Shown in pieces: positions 15,480-22,493 of a stretch of 46,898 nt of DNA. Positions within the stretch are counted from its first letter, which is position 1; each line of letters starts with the position of its first letter. Below the pieces are notes generated by a model, which searched no databases, was not told the DNA's origin, and saw only the letters and a list, made by a program, of their open reading frames with translations. Position numbers and translations under genes: made by a program. Source of the stretch: Prevotella sp. UBA3675 (lineage in GTDB: Bacteria; Bacteroidota; Bacteroidia; Bacteroidales; Bacteroidaceae). The stretch lies in the NCBI GenBank assembly GCA_002372235.1, contig DFJI01000031.1, forward strand, positions 1 to 46,898, in the 5' to 3' direction.

Positions 15480-15553
15480 GGGCTTTTAGCTCAGTTGGTT
15501 AGAGCAACAGACTCATAATCTGGAGGTCCTAGGTTCAAGCCCTAGATGGCCCA
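15480..15553 (+). tRNA. tRNA with CAT anticodon, probably tRNA-Met
   Basis: A 74-nt cloverleaf: acceptor GGGCTTT pairing with the 3' ATGGCCC (one U-U and one G-U pair), D-arm AGCTCAGTTGGTTAGAGC, anticodon stem CAGA/TCTG with loop CTCATAA (anticodon CAT), and T-arm CCTAGGTTCAAGCCCTAGA. The 3' CCA is not encoded. Elongator Met is the likeliest identity, but an Ile2 tRNA modified to lysidine has the same anticodon and cannot be excluded by eye. Confidence 0.93.
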
Positions 15554-15583
15554 CATCCACGTAAAAGTGTGATGAGAAAAGCT

Positions 15584-15617
15584 GACAGTCGGGGTATCTC
15601 CGACTGTCTTTTTTTAT
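15584..15617 (+). terminator. Terminator after the tRNA
   Basis: A 9-bp perfect stem (GACAGTCGG 15584-15592 with 15600-15608), 7-nt loop and a run of seven T residues right after the stem. Confidence 0.85.
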
Positions 15618-15660
15618 TGTTTCGCTGCAACAGCCACGATTCTCCCACCCCATGTTTTAG

Positions 15661-15910
15661 TTCATTTCATGATGAAATCTATCCTAAATCACGACGCGGT
15701 TTAGGCTATTTCATCGTGCGATTTAGGCTATTTCATCACACGATTCAGTTTAGTTCATTTTGTAATCTTGGCTATTTCATGTCGTGATTTAGGAAAGATG
15801 ACGTCGTGAAATGAGCACATTCTGCTTCTCCTGAATCAGGAATGCATATCATCGGAATCAGAAAGGACGAGCATATCGCAAAGTATTCAGGAATCAGGAA
15901 TGACAAGCCC
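15661..15910. repeat. Degenerate short repeats in the tRNA-LruC intergenic region
   Basis: A unit of about 22-24 bp, GGCTATTTCATCGTGCGATT and variants, occurs three times (from about 15703, 15727 and 15769). A 14-bp perfect inverted repeat, TCCTAAATCACGAC at 15682-15695 and its complement at 15781-15794, brackets them. A second small repeat, GAATCAGGAATG, occurs near 15833 and 15891. The 15618-15993 stretch has no plausible gene. Confidence 0.5.
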
Positions 15911-15993
15911 AGTGTAAAGTATATTTTAGCATAAATAATGTTAATCTTTTACAATTTTGATAACTCTCGCGCATTACGTTCACAAATAATGTG

Positions 15994-16001
15994 TACTTTT
16001 G
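15994..16001 (+). promoter_or_regulatory. -7 element of the LruC gene (TACTTTTG)
   Basis: TACTTTTG matches TAnnTTTG, 81 bp before the LruC start. There is no TTTG at 19-20 bp upstream, so the -33 part is weak or absent. The leader would be about 75 nt. Confidence 0.5.
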
Positions 16002-16082
16002 CGAGATAGAATCATTAAAATCAAAATCTATAAAATAGATTAACTCACAAAAGAAGAGAAGTGATTTCTCGTGTTGTCAATT

Positions 16083-18338
16083 ATGAAAAAAGAAAATCTA
16101 ATGAAAGGAATGGCAGTACTGGCTATGGTCGTTGCTGTCGCCGGATGCGCCAAGAAAGACGTCTATGACCCTGAGGTGAAGAAGCAGCAGAGCGCAACCA
16201 ACTTCGTGAACAACGTGCTGGGTGGCCGCAGTGTGGATGCCAATCAGACATGGAGCACAGCCGAGAATGTGACTGTGACCGTGAACAGCGAGCTGAACGG
16301 CACACTCAAGATTTACCCAGCCAACCCTTACGGCAATCATGTGGCCCCACTGCTCACACAGTCAATCGGCACGGGCACGGTGCAGCTGGCCGTTGCCAAG
16401 CCGCGCGACGTGAGCACGCTCTATGCAGCACTGATTGACAGCGACGGCGACGGCACCATCAGAGTGACGGAGCTGAGCAACAATACAGCCACGTTCAAAG
16501 CGCCTGCAACCACAGCCAGAGCAGCCGCAGCCAAGAAGAAAGTCACTAAGCACAACATAGAGTTCCCCGACGCGCCTGCCGACGGCGACTTCGTGACGAC
16601 CCTGCCGGGAGGAACAATGCTCAAGCCCAGCCAGTATGATGCCAACAACATACACAACTATGTGCTCGAGGAGACGACGAGCCAGCAGGACATTAACTTC
16701 CATAACGGCAAGTTCAATCTCTACATCACCGGCACCAAGAACATCAAATGGTCGAATCCGGCTGATGCTGCCGACGACATGTACTTCTACGTGCTGCCGG
16801 GGGCTAACCTCACGTTCAAGGAGAACCAGTTCACCAAGAACGGAGCCGAGCGCTTCAAGATGTACGTGGCCAGCGGTGCCACCGTCACCTTCGAAGCTGG
16901 AATGAACTCGTGCATACACCTCTACAACCGTGGCACCGTGATTGTGAACGGATGGCAAGACTCCGGCATCTATGGCAACGGCATCATCTACAACGAGGGA
17001 ACCATGAAGTTCAACGGCACTTCTACCCGCAACCAAGTGGTGAATCCCCCTTACGGACAAGCCAACGTATCAGGCGCACTGGGCATCTGGAACGGAGCAG
17101 GCCGCTTTGTCAATGCAGGCACACTGGAAGCAAAAGGACTGCTCGTAGAGGGTTCAGGCAAGTTCCTGAATCTCGGCACGGCCAACATCTCGGGCTACAC
17201 CGTGGTGAACAGCAATCAGGCTGTATGGATCAACGACGGACAGTACACCACTCAGGATTACGCCTACTCAGCAGGCAGTCAGAACGTGTGGAACAACTGC
17301 AAACTGACGGTCAAGAACCTGTTCGCTATCTGGCTGGGCGACTCTGACGTGAACGCATTCCAGATGGAAGCCGGCTCAAGCGTGGTCACCAAAGACCTGA
17401 AGCTGTACGGACCTGCACGCATCATCATGGGCGGCAACTCACTGCTGAAGGTGACCGACACCGCCTACATGAACTGCCGCAAAGCCAACTACGGCATCTA
17501 CGGTCCCAGCACAGGCACAGCATGGGCTGTGTTCCAGGCAAAGGACATTGTGTCGGCTCACAACTCATGGGATGGGCTCATCTATCAAGTGAGCTACGGT
17601 GGCAACTTGTACGTGGCCGCCGACAGCCATTTCGCCAATGGATGGAACGGACAGTATCCTTACTACGAACAAGGCTCGGCCAAGATGTTCAACGGACAGA
17701 ACGCCGCCACTTATACCATCAAGAGTGGCACCTGCAACCCGGGATACAATGACGACGGAGAGGCCGTCAACCCCGATCCCGAACCCACGATGTACTACTA
17801 TTATGCCTTCGAGGACCTGGGCACGATCGACGACTTCGACTTCAACGACGTGATTGTGCGCGTGTCGGCTGCCGTCAATGGCGTATCGACCGTGCAGCTC
17901 GTGGCCGCAGGCGGCACGATGGAGACCTACGTCACCTACGGCACTCAGGAGAATCCCGCACAGCTGGGCGGTGAGGTGCATGCCACGATGGGCAGCAACA
18001 CCACCGGCACCATGATCAACACCACGGGCGTGGATGTCACGAAGTTTGCCAATATCGGCACGGTCAACGTGGCCGGGCTCGACATGAGCAACCTGCCCTT
18101 CGGCATCAAGGTGAACGGACAGAACGGCGAGGTGAACAAGGTGGTGAGAAGCGTTGAGAGCCACGGCAAGGCACCGCTCGTGATTGTGGTGACAGGCAAC
18201 GAGCAGGGCAAGTGGTTCTGGGCCACCGAGCGCACCAACATCACCGTGGCCTACGGCCAGTTTGGCGATTGGGGTGCCAACGCAAGCACTAACCTTAACT
18301 GGTATCGCACACCAACGGGAGCGGTCGTGGACTACTAA
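16083..18338 (+). CDS. LruC domain-containing lipoprotein
   Basis: A 751-aa probable surface lipoprotein. The signal peptide MKKENLMKGMAVLAMVVAVA ends at GC (lipobox VAGC, then AKKD). The middle, about residues 190-500, is a run of short repeated strands (FNLYITGTKNIKW, GTVIVNGW, GTMKFNG, GTLEAKGLLVEGSGKFLNLG) that looks like a right-handed parallel beta-helix. From about residue 570, MYYYYAFEDLGTIDDFDFND begins the acidic LruC/DUF4842-type domain common in large Bacteroidales surface proteins. The substrate or ligand is unknown. Start 16083 begins the signal peptide; the ATG at 16071 would add four residues. It stands alone, with a 38-bp inverted repeat 2 bp after its stop. Confidence 0.85.
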   Translation: MKKENLMKGMAVLAMVVAVAGCAKKDVYDPEVKKQQSATNFVNNVLGGRSVDANQTWSTAENVTVTVNSELNGTLKIYPANPYGNHVAPLLTQSIGTGTVQLAVAKPRDVSTLYAALIDSDGDGTIRVTELSNNTATFKAPATTARAAAAKKKVTKHNIEFPDAPADGDFVTTLPGGTMLKPSQYDANNIHNYVLEETTSQQDINFHNGKFNLYITGTKNIKWSNPADAADDMYFYVLPGANLTFKENQFTKNGAERFKMYVASGATVTFEAGMNSCIHLYNRGTVIVNGWQDSGIYGNGIIYNEGTMKFNGTSTRNQVVNPPYGQANVSGALGIWNGAGRFVNAGTLEAKGLLVEGSGKFLNLGTANISGYTVVNSNQAVWINDGQYTTQDYAYSAGSQNVWNNCKLTVKNLFAIWLGDSDVNAFQMEAGSSVVTKDLKLYGPARIIMGGNSLLKVTDTAYMNCRKANYGIYGPSTGTAWAVFQAKDIVSAHNSWDGLIYQVSYGGNLYVAADSHFANGWNGQYPYYEQGSAKMFNGQNAATYTIKSGTCNPGYNDDGEAVNPDPEPTMYYYYAFEDLGTIDDFDFNDVIVRVSAAVNGVSTVQLVAAGGTMETYVTYGTQENPAQLGGEVHATMGSNTTGTMINTTGVDVTKFANIGTVNVAGLDMSNLPFGIKVNGQNGEVNKVVRSVESHGKAPLVIVVTGNEQGKWFWATERTNITVAYGQFGDWGANASTNLNWYRTPTGAVVDY

Positions 18339-18339
18339 T

Positions 18340-18433
18340 GTAGAGTTGAAAGTGTAGAGTGTAGAGTTTGCTACCGCTTCGCAGTACTTTCTGGCGCGGT
18401 AGCAAACTCTACACTCTACACTTTCAACTCTAC
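18340..18433. repeat. Perfect 38-bp inverted repeat after the LruC gene
   Basis: Arms 18340-18377 and 18396-18433 are exact reverse complements with an 18-nt loop. Each arm is built from direct repeats of GTAGAGT/AAAGTGTAGAGT-like words. Related words (CCACTCTAAACTTT, AACTCTACACTTT) continue to about 18475. It may end transcription of the LruC gene, but there is no T-run. Confidence 0.9.
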
Positions 18434-18540
18434 AATTTCCACTCTAAACTTTCCACTCTAAACTCTACACTTTTCACTACCTTCCATGTGTTAAAATTAC
18501 ACTTTTTTAGTATTCCATTAAAAAAAACTTTGAAAAATGA

Positions 18541-18570
18541 TTTGCGTTACTAAAATTTTGATTAAATTTG
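18541..18570 (+). promoter_or_regulatory. Promoter of the three-module secreted protein gene
   Basis: TTTG at 18541-18544 and TAAATTTG at 18563-18570 are 18 bp apart, one short of the usual spacing. The start of transcription near 18577 gives a leader of about 90 nt. Apart from this promoter and the repeat, 18434-18665 shows no gene. Confidence 0.65.
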
Positions 18571-18665
18571 CACCCGATATAGTGTCGAACAATGTTGTGA
18601 CACTAAACTAAGGCCGAGAACAAATACATATTTTTATTTATTACTAACTTTAAAAATTAAGGCTT

Positions 18666-21600
18666 ATGAAATTTTCAAGACTACTCGTTTTGAGCGCACT
18701 GTGTCTCACTACGACAGGTGCAATGGCCGACATTGTGAACGGTGTGCGTCAGCGCCCCGCAGCTACCACTGAACAAACGTGGGAGCAGGAGACGACCTAC
18801 TACCTTTACAACGTTCAGGCTCGCCAATTCTTCGTGGGAGGCAACGACTGGAACACACGTGCCAGTATCTCTCCCAAAGGTTACAAAGTGAGGTTCCACG
18901 ACCCTGCCGATGCAGCTCCAGAACCAGGTGTTGTTGAGATTCAGGACTCCGTGGAGACCAAGAGTGCATGGTTATGCACCTTCGCCACCAGTGACGGTGG
19001 TGCCATCTGGGTCGATAACAACAGTGAGACCTATCGCTTCTGGAACATCGAGAATCAGGGTAACGGTGTGTTCCGCATCAGTAACCTGCATCTGGCTGAA
19101 GTAGCAGAGGCTGTGCAGGGCAAGTACCTGGGCTGGAACGGTAACGACGGCGACACTCGCCTCTACTTCGTTGACCCTGCAACTGAGGGTGCCGGCATTG
19201 ACTGGCAGTTCGTGAGTGAAGACAATTACAAGGCTTATCAGGCCACATGGGAAGCCTACAAGGACCAGTTCGAAAAGGCTGCTGAGCTGAAGACATGGCT
19301 CGATGCCGCCAAGGAACAGGGCATCGACGTAACTGCCGAGCAGGCCGTCTATGAGAACGAAGCTGCCACTGTCGAGGAGCTGCAGGCCGCCATTACTTCA
19401 CTTCAGCGGAAGATCAACGAGAAGAATGCCGGAGACGCATCGGCAGACAATCCTTCCGATATGACTGCCAGCCTTCTGAACCCGAACTTCGACAATGCCA
19501 GCTACGACGGATGGAAGGGAACGGCTCCCAACATGACCGGTAGCGGTGCTCACGGACCCGCCAACGTGGCCGAGCACTACAACAAGACCTTCGACACCTA
19601 TCAGGATCTGAACGCCATGCCGAAGGGTGTGTATAAGCTGGAAGCCAGCAACGCATTCCGCACCACATGGGACGACCATGCCAACCACACCAACTACGTG
19701 GCCAACCTCTATGCCAAGGTCGATGGCGACACCCTGACATCTGCCATGCAGAACTTCTGGGATGCCATGAACACCGAGCCGATGGCCGGCATGACCGAGT
19801 GGGGCGTTGAAGCTGCCGAGGAGCAGGGCACTCACGACGGCGTGACCTACTACATCCCGAACGATCCCTCAGCAGGCCGCCTCTACTTTGAGAAAGGCTA
19901 CTACCACAACCAGGTGTTCTTCGCACTCGAAGGCGACGAGCCCATCCGCGTGGGTGTGATGAAACAGAAGAATGTCACAGGTTCCGACTGGGTGCTCTTC
20001 GACAACTTCAAACTGACCTTCTACGGCAATGGTGCCGATGCTTTCCAGTTCTGGGTGAACCAGACTCCGAAGATTGAGATCAGTGAGAGCGAAAGAGTCT
20101 CTCAGCAGTACCGCGATGCTTACAATGAAGCCTTCGAGCAGACTGCTACCAACAAGGCCGAGGCCATTGCTGCCGTGAAGAACATCAAGGCTGCCGAGGA
20201 CTCGATTGTGAAGAACATATCGCTCTGGAAGGAGCTGAGTGCTGAGTTTGAGAATGCCAAGACCTTCACCGTCGGCCAATACGACGGTCTGCAGGCTGCT
20301 GCCGATTTGGGCGACTACCTCATGGACGTTGAAGACGAGTATATCAACATTGAGGATTTCACCCGATCGAATGCCGAGCTGGAGGCTGTCATCGCCAAGC
20401 TGCAAGAAATGGAAAAAGCCGTTGTATCAGAATACAACAGCCAGATTCCCGTAGGCACCGAAATCGAACTGAAGTCTCCCGGCTTCGAGGACGGCAAGGG
20501 CGGCGGTACTACTGCCGGCTGGACCGTTGAATCTAAGGGCGGTGGCAACGTGCAGCTGGGTGGCAACGCTGACAACCACTGCTTCGAGGCATGGCACAGC
20601 ACCAACTTCAACGTTTGGCAGGAAGTGTCCGATCTGCCCATTGGCGTGTATGAGATTGAGGTTCAGGGCTACGTGCGCTACAAGGATGGTCAGGATGCCA
20701 TTGCCGCTAAGGACCAGCAGCCTGAGAACATTCCCATCTACGTTTATATGAACGACTCGAAGACCAACTTCGTCAACTGGTTCTCATATCCCAAGCCTGA
20801 GGAGTTCTATACAGCTGTCAGCGGTGCAGGATATCTTACCGATGGCGACGGCTGGTGCTACCCCGACAACATGACTGCCGCTTCGGCTGCATTCCTTGAT
20901 GGCGGCTACAAGCAGAGCGCCAAGGGTCTGATCAGTGCTGAGGGCGACGTGCTCCGCGTGGGTGTGAAGGGTACTCCCGAGGCTATGTTCTGGCCCATCT
21001 TCGACAACTTCAAGCTGACCTATCTCGGCTTCGACGTAGAGGTAGTGAAGCCCGAACTGGAGAACAAGATTGGCGAAGCAGCTGCAATGATTGGCCTGAC
21101 GACAACCAAGACGGCTAAGGAAGCATTCGATGCAGCATACGCTGATGCACTTGACAAGCTCAATAGCGAGGACGGCAGACAGATGTTCAATGCACTCTCT
21201 AAGCTGACCAAGGCTTGCAACGCCGTAGAAGACGGCAATGCTCTCTGCAACGAACTGGCTGCCAAGATTCAGGAGATGATGACCATTGCCCAGGGGACTG
21301 AATCGTCTCATGCCGCTGAGGCACTGAGCTACGGCGGACAGCTGCAGGGTCAGCTGGAGGCTTGTGAGCTGGAGGCTGCCGACATCGAGGCTGCCAAGGA
21401 GACCGTGAGAGGCTACATCCTGCTGATGCAGTTGCCCGACAACTATCAGGAAGGCTCAGCTGAGGGTCTCGACGTGACCACATTCATCCAGACTCCCGAC
21501 TTCCAGAAGACTGTTGACGGTGTTGAGACCAACTCTATCGAGGGATGGCAGGGCACAACCGGCTACAACTTCGGTAACGACGAAACGCAGAGAAGTGCAC

Positions 21601-22157
21601 TCGCACTGGAGTTCTACGAGAAGAAGTTCGACATGTATCAGGACATCCAGGGTGCCGGCAACGTGGTGCTGCCCAACGGTAACTACATCGTGAGCGTGAA
21701 CGCCTTCGAGCGCGTCAACAACGACACACCCGCATTCTTCTATGCCAACGACCAGGTGGTTGAACTCATGAAGCTGGAGGACGGTGTTGACACCGAGGCC
21801 GGCGAGGTTGCTCCCAACAACATGGTATCGGCTGTTGAAGCCTTCAACGAGGGCAAGTATCTCAGAACACTTGCAGTGACCGTAACCGACAACAAGCTGC
21901 GCATCGGCATCAAGCACGAGAACAGCAGCGGTGGCGACTGGGTGATCATGGACAACTTCAAACTCTACTTCTACGGCAGCAACGAAACGCCTGTAGCTGA
22001 TTCAGTTGACATGCTGACTGCCAACGGCAACAAGACCATGAAGGTTGAGTACTTCACCCTCGACGGTCGTCGCGTCAGCGGTCTCCAGAAGGGCATCACC
22101 ATCCGTAAGGCCATCATGGAGAACGGTAATGTTGTTGTGAAGAAGATTCGCAAGTAA
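18666..22157 (+). CDS. Large secreted protein with three galactose-binding-like modules and a possible T9SS C-terminal signal
   Basis: A 1163-aa exported protein of unknown function. The signal peptide MKFSRLLVLSALCLTTTGAMA is followed by a lectin-like N-terminal domain (YYLYNVQARQFFVGGNDWNT..., about residues 35-185). Then come three similar ~160-180-aa modules: start/end signatures NPNFDN...DNFKLTFYG (about 271-454), SPGFEDG...DNFKLTYLG (604-788) and TPDFQKT...DNFKLYFYG (943-1103). Each has a W-rich strand and a closing FDNFKL-type motif, like jelly-roll carbohydrate-binding domains. Helical linkers with Ala/Glu repeats separate them. The end, YFTLDGRRVSGLQKGITIRK and so on, resembles the C-terminal sorting domain of type IX secretion cargo. 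It has its own promoter and terminator. An adhesin or glycan-binding role is inference. Confidence 0.85.
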   Translation: MKFSRLLVLSALCLTTTGAMADIVNGVRQRPAATTEQTWEQETTYYLYNVQARQFFVGGNDWNTRASISPKGYKVRFHDPADAAPEPGVVEIQDSVETKSAWLCTFATSDGGAIWVDNNSETYRFWNIENQGNGVFRISNLHLAEVAEAVQGKYLGWNGNDGDTRLYFVDPATEGAGIDWQFVSEDNYKAYQATWEAYKDQFEKAAELKTWLDAAKEQGIDVTAEQAVYENEAATVEELQAAITSLQRKINEKNAGDASADNPSDMTASLLNPNFDNASYDGWKGTAPNMTGSGAHGPANVAEHYNKTFDTYQDLNAMPKGVYKLEASNAFRTTWDDHANHTNYVANLYAKVDGDTLTSAMQNFWDAMNTEPMAGMTEWGVEAAEEQGTHDGVTYYIPNDPSAGRLYFEKGYYHNQVFFALEGDEPIRVGVMKQKNVTGSDWVLFDNFKLTFYGNGADAFQFWVNQTPKIEISESERVSQQYRDAYNEAFEQTATNKAEAIAAVKNIKAAEDSIVKNISLWKELSAEFENAKTFTVGQYDGLQAAADLGDYLMDVEDEYINIEDFTRSNAELEAVIAKLQEMEKAVVSEYNSQIPVGTEIELKSPGFEDGKGGGTTAGWTVESKGGGNVQLGGNADNHCFEAWHSTNFNVWQEVSDLPIGVYEIEVQGYVRYKDGQDAIAAKDQQPENIPIYVYMNDSKTNFVNWFSYPKPEEFYTAVSGAGYLTDGDGWCYPDNMTAASAAFLDGGYKQSAKGLISAEGDVLRVGVKGTPEAMFWPIFDNFKLTYLGFDVEVVKPELENKIGEAAAMIGLTTTKTAKEAFDAAYADALDKLNSEDGRQMFNALSKLTKACNAVEDGNALCNELAAKIQEMMTIAQGTESSHAAEALSYGGQLQGQLEACELEAADIEAAKETVRGYILLMQLPDNYQEGSAEGLDVTTFIQTPDFQKTVDGVETNSIEGWQGTTGYNFGNDETQRSALALEFYEKKFDMYQDIQGAGNVVLPNGNYIVSVNAFERVNNDTPAFFYANDQVVELMKLEDGVDTEAGEVAPNNMVSAVEAFNEGKYLRTLAVTVTDNKLRIGIKHENSSGGDWVIMDNFKLYFYGSNETPVADSVDMLTANGNKTMKVEYFTLDGRRVSGLQKGITIRKAIMENGNVVVKKIRK

Positions 22158-22203
22158 GCAGTGAAGTCAAAATACGATACACTGAATAATCTCTGACTAA
22201 AAA

Positions 22204-22250
22204 GGGACTGGAGGCGGAAGAAAACACCGTCTCCGGTTCCTTCGTTTTTA
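22204..22250 (+). terminator. Terminator after the three-module protein gene
   Basis: A 14-bp stem with three G-U pairs (22204-22217 with 22227-22240), a 9-nt A-rich loop and TTCGTTTTTA downstream. Confidence 0.75.
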
Positions 22251-22253
22251 TTG

Positions 22254-22334
22254 AGAGTTCGGAGAGCTCAGAGCTCTCGGAGAACTCAGAGAACTCAGAG
22301 AACTCGGAGAGCTCGGAGAACTCAGAGAACTCCT
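22254..22334 (-). repeat. 9-bp minisatellite upstream of the fasciclin-Sus operon
   Basis: Nine contiguous 9-bp units (AGAACTCAG, AGAACTCGG, AGAGCTCGG and similar). Read on the minus strand this is the same GAGTTCTCC-type unit that lies inside the thiamine kinase gene. A C-rich tract follows. The rest of 22335-22493 is the presumed leader of the next operon, with a small GCTCC/GGAGC hairpin near 22383 and no recognisable TAnnTTTG promoter. Confidence 0.85.
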
Positions 22335-22493
22335 CCCCCCCTTCCCCCGCCACTCGCTGGCCACCAAAGACGAAACCAATCAGCTCCTCCCAAGGAGCGA
22401 CAACATACACACGGTGAACACACCGAACACATTCTTAAAGAACAATCATACCGAAAAAAATAACTTACAACAATAAATAAAAAACTCAAAACT

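Noticed and set aside
18368..18553. 61-aa ORF after the LruC gene
   Set aside because: Its peptide (TLHFQLYNFHSKLSTLNSTL) is just the translated 7-13-bp repeat words of the inverted-repeat region.
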